A DNA stretch of 64,000 nucleotides from Gemmatimonadota bacterium (GCA_016704275.1 JADJAK010000005.1:62001-126000), one strand, 5' to 3'; counted from the stretch's first letter, positions 7,928 through 19,520 are shown. Translations and numbers: made by a program. Notes: a model not told the origin generated them from the sequence alone.

Positions 7928-9082
7928 CTACTTGGCGGTGCCGAGCCGCAGCCAGCGCACTTCGCGCAGTTCGCCTTCCTGCGGGCGGTGGACCAGCAGC
8001 GAATCGCCGGCGGCGAGGAGCACCTTGGTCGTCGCGGGCAGCAGGAAGCGGCCGATCGGCTTGCCGTCGGCGCGGAGCTGGATGAACTCGATCTGGTCGG
8101 CTGCGGTGATCGGACCCGCCAGATAGAGTTGCCCCTCGTGGGTGGCCACGATGCCGCCGAGCGCGGGATGCAAGGTGTCGCTCTTCTGCCTCATGCTGTC
8201 GAGGTCGACCTCGGAGAGTTGCCCATCGAGTCGCGCCTGGACGGAGGCCCGCTTCGCGGCGAACTCCTCGGGGGTGATGGGCAACCGCGGACGATTGATG
8301 TGCAACTGCCAGCGCGGATTCCCGTCGGCCATCTTGCGGATCAGATCGATCCGGTCGCCTTGGCCCCAAACAATCTCGCCATCCGGGAAGACGGCATAGA
8401 CCGGCGAGGTCGCGAAGAGCGGCGGCGTCGACACCAACTGCTTCCCTTGCAGGCGGACCCACGGCATTGGCGCCTGTAACAGCAGCTGCCCCGTGGTGTC
8501 GGTTGCCTTCTTCAGCAGGTAGATGCGGAAGGCGCCCTCGCCGGATTCGCTGTGGGCCACCATCCCCTGGAGGACCGGCAACGCGCCGACGAAGCCGCGC
8601 GCCTCACCGTCCTCGATCGCCGGAATCGGCTTCGACTCGACGAAGCTCCCCTTGGCATCGTAGGTCATCACCCGCGCGCCATCCGCCATCATGTCGATGA
8701 GCTCGACGGCGTTGTCCGACCCAGGCCCGACGCCGAGGACCGCCAGGTACTCGCCGAGTCCCTGCCCGACGCGGCCGATGGTGACCGGCGTCGTGTCGGC
8801 GCTCCAGATCTGGACCGAGCGTCCCGGTTCCCAGAGGGCGATGCGATCGCCACCGAGGCGGTTGGCGATCGGCTGCACGAGAGGACACGCCGCCCGGCCG
8901 TCCGCGACGCAGACGAGTCGGCCATCCTGCGGCGTCAGCAGCGGGAGGGAATCCACCGCGGCGGCATCGAGGGTCCAGTTGCCACCGGGCGCCGGTGCCT
9001 CGGGGGCGTCGGACGTGGCACATCCAGCAAGCGAGAGCGCGAGGGCGAGTTGCGCCGCGTGGCGCCAGCGGACAGCGATCAC
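7928..9082 (-). CDS. Lipoprotein with propeller-like repeats, function unknown
   Basis: A 384-residue lipoprotein. The N-terminus has a basic stretch, a hydrophobic core and the lipobox LAGC with Cys at 21. The body contains repeats around G-x-Y-LAVLGVGP, YDAKGSFV, YAVFPDGEIVWGQG and LYLAGPI that resemble blades of a six-bladed beta-propeller (BF3164/6-bladed lipoproteins common in Bacteroidota and Gemmatimonadota). No enzymatic motif is visible. The start is GTG at 9082, 9 nt after ychF, so it may be co-transcribed with ychF and the PAP2 gene. Confidence 0.7.
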   Translation of the reverse strand: MIAVRWRHAAQLALALSLAGCATSDAPEAPAPGGNWTLDAAAVDSLPLLTPQDGRLVCVADGRAACPLVQPIANRLGGDRIALWEPGRSVQIWSADTTPVTIGRVGQGLGEYLAVLGVGPGSDNAVELIDMMADGARVMTYDAKGSFVESKPIPAIEDGEARGFVGALPVLQGMVAHSESGEGAFRIYLLKKATDTTGQLLLQAPMPWVRLQGKQLVSTPPLFATSPVYAVFPDGEIVWGQGDRIDLIRKMADGNPRWQLHINRPRLPITPEEFAAKRASVQARLDGQLSEVDLDSMRQKSDTLHPALGGIVATHEGQLYLAGPITAADQIEFIQLRADGKPIGRFLLPATTKVLLAAGDSLLVHRPQEGELREVRWLRLGTAK

Positions 9083-9091
9083 GACATCACC

Positions 9092-10189
<1,098 letters not shown>

Positions 10190-10208
10190 GAGGGTCCGTG
10201 GGGTGGTG

Positions 10209-10240
10209 GGTCGTAAGTCATAGGTCGTAGGTCGTAGGTC
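10209..10240. repeat. Heptamer array GGTCGTA, left arm
   Basis: About four and a half copies of a 7-nt unit (GGTCGTA with variants GGTCGTAAGTC and CATAGGTC) lie just upstream of the ychF start. They are the reverse complement of the array at 10430-10486, so the two could pair across about 190 nt. Confidence 0.85.
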
Positions 10241-10330
10241 TGTCACGGAGCCACGCGCCACGCCAGCCGCGGAAATCTAGCCAACGTCCCGCTGGGGTGC
10301 CCGCCCCCGCGGAGACTCCGAAACCGGGCT

Positions 10331-10367
10331 GGCGGGGGGGGGGGCGGGGAGCGGGGGGGTGCGGGAC
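10331..10367 (+). other. G-rich tract with quadruplex potential
   Basis: The plus strand carries a run of 12 G's followed by further runs of 4, 7 and 3 G's separated by 1-3 nt. This fits the four-run pattern of an intramolecular G-quadruplex. The transcribed strand is C-rich here. It lies between hppA and ychF. Confidence 0.6.
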
Positions 10368-10384
10368 CCGCTGCCAGACGCACT

Positions 10385-10424
10385 CGGGGCGGAGCGCCCG
10401 CCGTTCAGCAGGAACTCCGCCCCG
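10385..10424 (-). terminator. Strong stem-loop downstream of hppA
   Basis: CGGGGCGGAG at 10385-10394 pairs perfectly with CTCCGCCCCG at 10415-10424 around a 20-nt loop. It follows the hppA stop and the heptamer array on the transcribed strand. There is no T tract, so it may be a 3'-end stabiliser or a factor-dependent terminator. Confidence 0.45.
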
Positions 10425-10429
10425 AAATG

Positions 10430-10486
10430 ACCTACGACCTACGACCTACGACCTACGACTTACGACTTACGACTTACGACCTACGA
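10430..10486. repeat. Heptamer array ACCTACG/ACTTACG, right arm
   Basis: About eight tandem 7-nt units run up to the hppA stop codon at 10487-10489. Five read ACCTACG and three read ACTTACG. The array is complementary to the shorter array at 10209-10240, and the same unit recurs at 38345-38418. Confidence 0.9.
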
Positions 10487-12550
<2,064 letters not shown>

Positions 12551-12578
12551 GGTCTCAGTGGGTTCGAGGGAGTGGTGG

Positions 12579-13148
12579 TCAGGTACGGTTGAATCGGGTC
12601 ATGGCGATCTCGATGCCGTCGTGCGCCCAGCAGGCCACGGCCTCCGCCATCTGGTCGAGTGTTGCATCGAGTGCCGCGCGTTCGTCGTCCGCAAAGCGGC
12701 CGAGCACCCAGTCGGCGAGGTCGTCGTACTCCAGCGGCTTGGCGCCCACGCCAATCCGGAGGCGGGCGTAGTCCTGGCGCCGAAGCGCGCCCTCGATGCT
12801 CTTGAGGCCGTTGTGACCACCCGCCGAGCCCGCCCCGCGCAGGCGGAAGCGGCCGGGCGGCAGCGCGACGTCGTCGACCAGCACCAACAGGTCCGACGCC
12901 GGGTCCCACGAGGGGCTCCGCAACATCCGCAACGCGTCGCCACTGCGATTCATGTAGGTGTTCGGCTTCAGTAAACGAACGGGGACGCCTTCCAGCGTCC
13001 CCGACGTTGCCACCGCTTGCTCGGCACGACGGTACGGGGCCATGCCCCACCGCGCGACGAGGTGATCCAACAGCATCCAGCCGGCGTTGTGCCGAGTGCG
13101 CTCGTATTCGGGACCGGGGTTGCCGAGCCCGACGATCGCCTTCGCCAC
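12579..13148 (-). CDS. pth: Peptidyl-tRNA hydrolase
   Basis: A 189-residue Pth, which frees tRNA from stalled peptidyl-tRNA. Family residues are visible: VGLGNPGPEYERTRHNAG, where Asn10 and His20 are the catalytic positions, KPNTYMNRSG near 61, and the DD of VLVDDVALPPG near 91. GSAGGHNGLKSI is also typical. The start is GTG at 13148, directly next to the rplY stop with no gap. The rplY-pth pairing is common in bacteria. Confidence 0.95.
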   Translation of the reverse strand: MAKAIVGLGNPGPEYERTRHNAGWMLLDHLVARWGMAPYRRAEQAVATSGTLEGVPVRLLKPNTYMNRSGDALRMLRSPSWDPASDLLVLVDDVALPPGRFRLRGAGSAGGHNGLKSIEGALRRQDYARLRIGVGAKPLEYDDLADWVLGRFADDERAALDATLDQMAEAVACWAHDGIEIAMTRFNRT

Positions 13149-13799
13149 TTAGGCGCCGACGGTCTCGGCCTCGTCGGCCTTGCCCTTCTTGATGACTTCC
13201 GGCTCGGCGCCGACCGCTTCGGTCGTGGCCGAGACTTCGGCGCGGCTCGGGATCACCGAGACCACCGAGAGGCCGCCATCGTGCATGAACTCACCCTTGG
13301 CGAGCGTCAGGTCGCGGACGTGCACGGCATGACCCAGCGCGAGGTGGGTGACATCGACGTCGATGTGCTCGGGGATGTCGGCCGGCAGCACCTTGATGCT
13401 GATCCGGTGCAGGTGGTGGTCGAGGACCCCGCCCTGATTCCGGACGCCGTCGGCGGTGCCGATGACATGGACCGGGACTTCGACGACGATCGGCTCACCG
13501 GCGACGACGGCGTAGAGGTCGATGTGGATGACCTCGGCGCGCTTCACCGGGTTCCGCTGGACCTCGCGGACCAGGGCCTTGATCGGGGTGCCACCATCGA
13601 TGGCGACATCGACCAGGGTGGCCTCGCCACCGATCACCTCGAGGAGGCGCCCGAGGGCGCGCGACTCGACCGCGAGTGCGCGGGACTCGATGCCATGCCC
13701 GTACAGGACCGCCGGAACCTTCCCTTCGCGGCGCAGGGACCGCGCCGCGCCCTTGCCCGACTTCGAACGCGACTGTGCGTTAAGCTCTACATGATGCAT
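13149..13799 (-). CDS. rplY: 50S ribosomal protein bL25 (CTC form)
   Basis: A 216-residue bL25/Ctc. The N-terminal 5S rRNA-binding domain shows RSKSGKGAARSLRREGKVPAVLYG; the C-terminal TL5-type domain follows from about residue 95 (VEVPVHVIGTADGVRNQGG). It ends in a charged Lys/Glu-rich tail. ATG at 13799 has GGAGACGG upstream. Between prs and pth, the order found in many bacteria. Confidence 0.95.
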   Translation of the reverse strand: MHHVELNAQSRSKSGKGAARSLRREGKVPAVLYGHGIESRALAVESRALGRLLEVIGGEATLVDVAIDGGTPIKALVREVQRNPVKRAEVIHIDLYAVVAGEPIVVEVPVHVIGTADGVRNQGGVLDHHLHRISIKVLPADIPEHIDVDVTHLALGHAVHVRDLTLAKGEFMHDGGLSVVSVIPSRAEVSATTEAVGAEPEVIKKGKADEAETVGA

Positions 13800-13827
13800 T
13801 GCCGTCTCCGTCCTTCAGTTCAGTCGT

Positions 13828-14781
13828 TCAGTCGAACAACGCGCTGACCGACTGGTCGCTGTGCGTATATCCGATCGCCTTGGCCAACAATCCCGCAATC
13901 GAGAGCACCTTGAGCGCCGGGAAATGGCGGTCGGGTGGTATCGCGATCGTGTTGGTGACCGCCACTTCGGTCACCGGTGCCGCCGACAGCCGTTCGACCG
14001 CGGGCCCCGAGAGCAGGGCATGGGTCGCGCAGATGTAGACATCATTCGCGCCGAGGCGCTTGAGGGCATGGACGGCTTCCGCCATCGTGCCCCCGGTATC
14101 GATCATGTCGTCGGCGAGAATGCAATTCTTGCCGGCGACATCGCCCACCACGTTCACCACTTCGGCCACATTCGGGCCGGTGCGGCGCTTGTCGATGATC
14201 GCCAGCGTCCCGTTGAGCCGCTTGGCAAAGCCTCGGGCCATCTTGGCCGAGCCGACATCGGGCGCCACCACGACCACGTCCTGCAAGTTCATCTGCCGGT
14301 AGTGCTGGACGAAGACCGGCGCCGCGTAGAGGTGGTCGACCGGAAGGTCGAAGAACCCCTGCAACTGGTGCTGGTGGAAGTCGATCGCCAGGACGCGATC
14401 CGCGCCCGCCACCGACACCATGTTCGCCATCAGCTTCGCGGAGATCGCCACCCGCGGCTGATCCTTGCGGTCCTGGCGGGCATACCCGAAGTAGGGCATC
14501 ACCGCCGTGATCCGCGCCGCACTCGCCCGCCGCGCCGCGTCCATCAGAAGCAGCAGCTCGAGCATGTTCTCGGCCGGCGGATTCGTCGAATTGATGACGT
14601 AGACGTCCCGCCCGCGGACGTTCTCATCGATCCGGACGAAGATCTCCCCATCGGCGAAGCGCTTGAGCGTCACCTTGCAAAGTTGACCGCCCAACTGCTG
14701 GGCAATCTCCTCTGCGAGAGGACGATTCGCCGACCCGCTCAGGAGGAGCATCGGCTTCGAAGTCAAAGGTGTATCCGCCAT
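13828..14781 (-). CDS. prs: Ribose-phosphate pyrophosphokinase
   Basis: A 317-residue PRPP synthase, which makes PRPP from ribose 5-phosphate and ATP for nucleotide, His and Trp synthesis. The ATP loop region YFGYARQDRKD (about 99-109), AIDFHQHQLQGFFD (about 133-146) and the PRPP-binding motif ILADDMIDTGGT (about 221-232) are intact. The usual catalytic KRR is present as DKRR. First gene of prs-rplY-pth; tRNA-Gln lies just upstream. Confidence 0.96.
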   Translation of the reverse strand: MADTPLTSKPMLLLSGSANRPLAEEIAQQLGGQLCKVTLKRFADGEIFVRIDENVRGRDVYVINSTNPPAENMLELLLLMDAARRASAARITAVMPYFGYARQDRKDQPRVAISAKLMANMVSVAGADRVLAIDFHQHQLQGFFDLPVDHLYAAPVFVQHYRQMNLQDVVVVAPDVGSAKMARGFAKRLNGTLAIIDKRRTGPNVAEVVNVVGDVAGKNCILADDMIDTGGTMAEAVHALKRLGANDVYICATHALLSGPAVERLSAAPVTEVAVTNTIAIPPDRHFPALKVLSIAGLLAKAIGYTHSDQSVSALFD

Positions 14782-14844
14782 AACGACAGCCCGGAAAGAT
14801 AGCGGTGGGGGGGATGCTGGGGAAGGGGAGGAAAACCACGGTAT

Positions 14845-14914
14845 TGCCCCGCGTGGATTCGAACCACGATAGCCGGATCCAAAGACCGGCGTCTTGCCAT
14901 TAGACGACGGGGCA
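14845..14914 (-). tRNA. tRNA-Gln(UUG)
   Basis: The 70-nt cloverleaf reads TGCCCCG...CGGGGCA at the acceptor stem, a T-arm CGTGG-TTCGAAT-CCACG and an anticodon loop CTTTGGA with anticodon TTG. CCA is not encoded. The last anticodon stem pair is a T-T mismatch. Confidence 0.95.
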
Positions 14915-14954
14915 GAGCAGCCAGAATCTAGCGGAGTCGGGTTTCTCGATGGAA

Positions 14955-15033
14955 GGTGACCAGTGACCAGTGACCTGTGATTTGAAGCCGGGGCCCCCTG
15001 GTCACGGGTGACTGGTTACTGGTCACCCCTCAC
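14955..15033. repeat. Heptamer inverted repeat GTGACCA/TGGTCAC
   Basis: Three 7-nt units GTGACCA (14955-14980) face an imperfect complementary array (14999-15033) across a short GGGGCCCC-containing loop. The structure begins right at the ispE stop and ends upstream of tRNA-Gln on the transcribed strand. Confidence 0.8.
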
Positions 15034-15036
15034 CCC

Positions 15037-15894
15037 TCACCCAGCCTGAGTCCTCACCACCACCCCGAACTTCCCTCCCAGCCGGCTCGCGGCGTCGTCC
15101 CGGTCCGGCTCGGTCCGGTAGACGGCGAAGAGGGTGCTCCCCGAGCCGCTCATCCGACAGAGGAAGGGGTGGGTGCCGGCGAGGGCCTCGAAACCGGCGC
15201 GGATCGCCGGAAAGCGGCCGAAGACGGCGCCCTCGAAGTCGTTGCCGCCGAGGCGGGCGATGTCGCTCCAGGACTGCAGCACCGGCTGATCGAGGACCAC
15301 GGTCCCTCGGGGGCCGTCGGCGTCGCGGACCTCGTCGACCCAGCGGTAGGCGTCACCGGTCGGGACGGCCGCACCGGGGAAGAGGAGCAGCATCGGCTTG
15401 GGCGGGAGCGCCGGCAGCCGCAGCAGCCGCTGGCCGTGGCCCCAGGCCAGCGCGAGCGGGGCATCGGCGAGGAAGAAGGGGACGTCTGCCCCGAGCCGAT
15501 TGGCCATCTGGAGCAGTTCCGCGCCGGGGACGGCGCCGTTGGCGAGCTGATTCACCGCCCGGAGGGCGGTCGCCGCGTCGCTCGAGCCGCCGCCGAGCCC
15601 GCCGCCGGCCGGAATCCGCTTGACGAGCCGCATCGCCACGCCGAAGCGCCGCCCGGTCGCGGCCAGGACCGCTTCGGCCGCCCGCCAGGCGAGGTTCTGT
15701 TCCATGGGGCCGACATCCGCACCTTCGACGTCGAGCGTGATCCCGGCGGCGGTACGGGTGACCTCGAGGGTGTCATGCAGCGCGACCCGGCAGAACAGTG
15801 TCTCGATGCCGTGGTAGCCTGAGGCTTCGCGGGCCAGGACCCGGAGGAAGAGGTTGACCTTGGCGGGGCAGGTGAGCGTGAGCGTGTCGCTCAT
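15037..15894 (-). CDS. ispE: 4-diphosphocytidyl-2-C-methyl-D-erythritol kinase
   Basis: A 285-residue GHMP kinase, the ATP-dependent step of the MEP isoprenoid pathway. CPAKVNLFLRVL at 9-20 is the substrate motif, and RIPAGGGLGGGSSDAATALRA near 93-113 is the GHMP ATP-binding loop. The C-terminal MSGSGSTLFAVY is the third family motif. ATG at 15894 overlaps the stop of the upstream membrane gene as ATGA. Confidence 0.95.
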   Translation of the reverse strand: MSDTLTLTCPAKVNLFLRVLAREASGYHGIETLFCRVALHDTLEVTRTAAGITLDVEGADVGPMEQNLAWRAAEAVLAATGRRFGVAMRLVKRIPAGGGLGGGSSDAATALRAVNQLANGAVPGAELLQMANRLGADVPFFLADAPLALAWGHGQRLLRLPALPPKPMLLLFPGAAVPTGDAYRWVDEVRDADGPRGTVVLDQPVLQSWSDIARLGGNDFEGAVFGRFPAIRAGFEALAGTHPFLCRMSGSGSTLFAVYRTEPDRDDAASRLGGKFGVVVRTQAG

Positions 15895-16928
15895 GCCGCC
15901 GCCTCCGGGATCGCCTCGCGGCGAAAGCCCGTGGTCACGGCCGACCAGGCGCCCATCAGGGTGATGGGGACGAAGGTGGTGACGTGATACATCAGGCCGT
16001 AGGCGATGCCGGCATCGAGCGGGATCTGGTAGAGCGCGGCGAGGGTGCCGCCGATCGTGAGCCTCGAACACGCCGAAGTATCCCGGGACCTGTGGCGCCG
16101 CGATTCCGATCATCACGGCGCCCTGCAGGATCAGCGCCCCGCTGAACGGAATGTCGAAGCCGAAGGCCGGCAAAGGCGGCATAGAACGCGGCGCCGTTGC
16201 AGAGCCAGACTACCAGGGACCACCCCACGACCGGTAGCGCCGTGCGGGGATCACTCAGCGCGGAGATGCCGAGGAGGATGCGTTCGCCGAAGTGGTAAAG
16301 CGCGTCGCCGATTCGGTTGCGGGGGAGGAGCTTGCGTGCGACGCCGAGGGTGGTCTCGCGCCGCCAAGCCGCCAGCGCGGCCACAATCAGCGCCGCGAGG
16401 CCGAGCGCGCCGATCGTCGTGGCGATTTCAGCGAGCGGCTTCGACTTTCCTGGCAAGGTCAGCGACGGGTCGATCCCGCCGCGCGTGAGTGCGAGCGAAA
16501 GCAGCCCCATCGCGACCAGCGCATCCATCACCCGCTCGACGGCAATGCTCGAGAGGGCCGCCGCGAACGGCACGCGGCCCAACCGCGACACCGCGCCCAT
16601 GCGCACCACCTCGCCGGCGCGGAGCGGCAGCACATTGTTCGCCGCGAACCCCATCGCGATGGCGTGCCACGCGGGGGAGCCAGCCGACGGGCCGTCCATC
16701 CTCGTGATGCAGCAACCACCGCCACCGCGGCACCCGCAGCGGGAAGGGGAGCGTGGCGAGCACGACGGCGAGGAACATCCAGAGCCGATCGGCCGCGACC
16801 ATGTACTGCCACGACGCGGCCCAGTCGGTCTTCCGGAAGGTGTACCAGACGACGGCCGCGGAGATCGCGATCCCGAGGGCCAACTGCAGCGCGCGCTTGC
16901 CGCGCGGCGCGGCCTCAGGCGGCGTCAC
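15891..16928 (-). pseudogene. Lysylphosphatidylglycerol synthase-type membrane protein, frameshifted
   Basis: Read across three frame changes, this locus encodes one protein of about 345 residues of the LPG_synthase_TM/UPF0104 family, a flippase-like multi-spanning domain. It starts at GTG 16928, overlapping the preceding stop. The pieces run: ALQLALGIAISAAVVWYTF and RWRWLLHHEDGRPVGWLP; then AWHAIAMGFAANNVLPLRAG to AAFYAAFA; then FGFDIPFSGALILQG to GYFGVFEA; then TIGGTLAALYQIPLDAG to the end. Each junction is repaired by removing one base: in a G5 run at 16673-16677, at GGCCGGC 16165-16171, and near 16057-16065. The intact coding between shifts and the ATGA overlap with ispE favour sequence error over decay, but a true pseudogene is possible. 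Confidence 0.75.
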
Positions 16929-18795
16929 GGGCCAGCGGCACGAGGTCGAGCAGCTCCTGGATGTAGGGTCGGAGGCGGTCGAGCGACACAGTGGGCTCGG
17001 AGAGCAGGCCGTTGATTTCCTCGCGCACCTGCGCCGCGCGGTGCAGGGCGGACTGCCCGCGATAGAGCAGCTGCTCGATCGGGAGCACGTCGTTGCCGAG
17101 CAGGGCGTCAAGCGACGGTGCCTCATCGCCACGTTGCGCGGTCACGAGGGCGAGTGAGCGGTATGCCCGCTCGAGGCGGCCCGGCATCCCGGCCGCCGCG
17201 GCGGGAATCATCACGGCCGGCGCATCGGGTGCCAATGACTCGATGGCAACGATCGGCGCTTCATCCGGCGCGAGCGACTCGATGGCAACAATCGGCGCCT
17301 CATCCGGTGCGAGCGACTCGATGGCAACGATCGGCGCCTCATCCGGCGCGAGCGATTCGATGGCAACGATGGGCGGCTCATCCGGCGCAAGCGAGGCGAT
17401 CGACACGATCGGCGCCTCCTCCGGCACGGGCAGTTCGATCGCCACGACCGGCGGCTCGTCAGGTCGGAAGGTGACCACGGGAATCGTCGCCGGCGCCGGC
17501 ACGTCGAGCGCGGGTGGCTGCCACGGGTTGGCGAGCAACGCCGGCGTCACCGCTGGCGAGCCATCGGGCGTGGCATGGAACGCCGCGCCGAGGATCGTCG
17601 CCGCGAGGCGGTCCCTCGCACCGAGCCGTTGCGCATCCGCCGGCGCGTTGCCGGCCTCCGCGAGGAACCGTCCTGCGTCGCGAAGGAGGCCGAGGAATCG
17701 ATCACGATCACCGCGGGCAAGCCCCGCACCGATGGCGCCGGTCAACGCCTGCGCCAGTGGTGCGAGGAAGCGGCCGGTCGGCGACTTCGGCGGCATCGTC
17801 GCCAACGTGCGGTGCAGCACGAAGAGGCGGAGGTCGGCCGCCGCACTCGACGGGCTGCGCTGCAACTGCTCGGCGATCTCGAGCAGGTGATCGCCGACGC
17901 CAACCAGTTCGAGCGCGACCGGCGTGGCGTCACCCGCGAGCAGCGGGGGCGTCCCACGACGGAGGAGCGACTCACCGCCCTCGGGCGCGAGCATACCGAT
18001 CGGGACGACGTCGCGTTCGCCGGCGTATGAGGTGAGCAGCGCATCGGCGAGTGCGGCGAGTTCGCGCGGCTGCTCCACGCGGCCCTCGTCGTTCATCGAC
18101 TTCGCCATCGCCGCAAGCACGTGGGCACCATCCGCAAAGAGGGTGGCGACGTCGGGCGGCGGCGGGACGTCGCTGAGCAAGGTGCGCGTCGCCATCTCCA
18201 TCGCGTCGAGCAGTTCCGGCAGCGGCGATAGTTCGGCGGAGCCGCCCAGCCCCCGCAACGCCCGCATCCGTTCGAGCACCGCGGCCAGCGCGGCCTGTGG
18301 TGGCACCGGGGCCAGCGCGCGGGCCGCTTCCTCCAGCGAGCCGGCGATCATCGCCGATTCGCGGGCGATGAAGGCGCGCACACCCGGGGTCAGCGCCGGC
18401 GTTGCCGGCACCGTCATTTTCACGCTGCCACCCGAGGTGGCGCGTTCGATCCGATCGGCCAGGGCGAGGGCGGCGCGGTCGTCAACCGCCTCCCAGGCGG
18501 TGGCGCGCTCGGTCAGGTCGCGGAGGGTCTGGAGGCCGTCGAGCCAGGCGGCCCGCGGTCCTGGCGCCCACGGCGTGGCGTGGTCGCGGACCTGGCGGGC
18601 CAGCGCCTCGAGGCCGGCGGCGGCGCGGGCATAGGTGCCGAGGCCCGCCATGAGCGCCGCGCCGCGGAGGGCGCGGGCCCCCCGCACCAGTCGCTCCAGC
18701 TCGGGGGCATCGCCCGCGACGGCCGGATCGAGGTCGGCGAGGTACTCGCGCGCCTCGAGGGCGAAGAATTCGGCGCGGCGGGCGGCGGTGCTCAC
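16915..18795 (-). CDS. HPt-like scaffold protein with 13-residue repeats
   Basis: A 626-residue, Ala-rich, mostly helical protein. The N-terminus (FFALEAREYLADL, then VRGARALRGAALMAGL at about 37-52) looks like a CheA/ChpA histidine-phosphotransfer bundle, but Arg stands where the phosphorylated His should be. A second similar stretch occurs near residue 180 (MRALRGLGGSAEL), again with no His. A segment around 455-535 is a tandem repeat of 13 residues. The C-terminal 100 residues are helical. I infer a non-catalytic relative of chemotaxis-type HPt proteins; function unknown. The start is GTG at 18795 overlapping the pdxJ stop (GTGA). Confidence 0.6.
   Translation of the reverse strand: MSTAARRAEFFALEAREYLADLDPAVAGDAPELERLVRGARALRGAALMAGLGTYARAAAGLEALARQVRDHATPWAPGPRAAWLDGLQTLRDLTERATAWEAVDDRAALALADRIERATSGGSVKMTVPATPALTPGVRAFIARESAMIAGSLEEAARALAPVPPQAALAAVLERMRALRGLGGSAELSPLPELLDAMEMATRTLLSDVPPPPDVATLFADGAHVLAAMAKSMNDEGRVEQPRELAALADALLTSYAGERDVVPIGMLAPEGGESLLRRGTPPLLAGDATPVALELVGVGDHLLEIAEQLQRSPSSAAADLRLFVLHRTLATMPPKSPTGRFLAPLAQALTGAIGAGLARGDRDRFLGLLRDAGRFLAEAGNAPADAQRLGARDRLAATILGAAFHATPDGSPAVTPALLANPWQPPALDVPAPATIPVVTFRPDEPPVVAIELPVPEEAPIVSIASLAPDEPPIVAIESLAPDEAPIVAIESLAPDEAPIVAIESLAPDEAPIVAIESLAPDAPAVMIPAAAAGMPGRLERAYRSLALVTAQRGDEAPSLDALLGNDVLPIEQLLYRGQSALHRAAQVREEINGLLSEPTVSLDRLRPYIQELLDLVPLARDAA
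17222..17463 (-). repeat. 39-nt coding tandem repeat (about six units)
   Basis: Units of 39 nt encode APDEAPIVAIESL, with early units diverged (RPDEPPVVAIELP, VPEEAPIVSIASL). Four central copies are nearly identical at the DNA level, so copy number may vary by slippage. Confidence 0.9.
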
Positions 18796-19520
18796 GCGCG
18801 GGCGTCCTCGCAGAGCCGCTTCATGGTGCGGACCGCGGGACCGATACCTTCGAAGATGGCCCGGCTCACGACACTGTGTCCGATGTTGAGTTCCTCGATC
18901 TCGGGAATGCGGGCGATCGGCAGGACGTTCGCGTAGGTGAGTCCGTGTCCGGCGTGGACGGCCAAGCCGATCCCCGCCGCGTACTCCGCGGCCCGCTGCA
19001 CCTCGGCGAGCGAACTGCCACCGTCGTGGTGCCACCCATGAGCGTATCGGCCGGTGTGCAGCTCGATCGCAGGGACACCAAGATCCTTGGCCTCATCGAT
19101 GACGGCGATATCCGGATCGATGAAGAGTGCCACGTGGATCCCGGCCGCGTCGAGGCGACGGAGCGCGGTGCGAAGGTACGGGTCACGCCGCGTCAGGTCG
19201 AGGCCACCCTCGGTGGTCACTTCCTCGCGACGTTCGGGGACGATGGTCACCTGATAGGGACGCAGTCGGCAGGCGAAGTCGACGATGTCTTCTCGGGTCG
19301 CCAGCTCGAGGTTGCAGACCGTGGTCACCGACGCCGCGATCCCCTCGACGTCATGATCCTGGATGTGGCGCCGATCTTCCCGGAGGTGGACCGTGATCCC
19401 GTCCGCGCCGTGCGCTTCGGCCTCCGCCGCCGCCCGCCGTGGGTCCGGTTCGTCGGTCCGCCGCGCCTCCCGGAGGGTCGCCACATGATCCACGTTGATA
19501 TAGAGCCGAAGCGGTCGCAT
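18792..19520 (-). CDS. pdxJ: Pyridoxine 5'-phosphate synthase
   Basis: A 242-residue PdxJ, which condenses 1-deoxyxylulose 5-phosphate with 3-amino-2-oxopropyl phosphate in the DXP-dependent vitamin B6 pathway. LYINVDHVATLREAR at 6-20, GADGITVHLREDRRHI near 38-53, the VTIVPE motif and the C-terminal HAGHGLTYANV and ELNIGHSVVSRAIF are all family signatures. It begins at ATG 19520, divergent from the secreted protein gene at 19572, so a two-way promoter region of about 50 nt is expected between them. Confidence 0.96.
   Translation of the reverse strand: MRPLRLYINVDHVATLREARRTDEPDPRRAAAEAEAHGADGITVHLREDRRHIQDHDVEGIAASVTTVCNLELATREDIVDFACRLRPYQVTIVPERREEVTTEGGLDLTRRDPYLRTALRRLDAAGIHVALFIDPDIAVIDEAKDLGVPAIELHTGRYAHGWHHDGGSSLAEVQRAAEYAAGIGLAVHAGHGLTYANVLPIARIPEIEELNIGHSVVSRAIFEGIGPAVRTMKRLCEDARA

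Noticed and set aside
17222..17463. Regular 39-nt repeats resembling a CRISPR array
   Set aside because: The units are contiguous, without spacers, in frame, and encode a 13-residue protein repeat.
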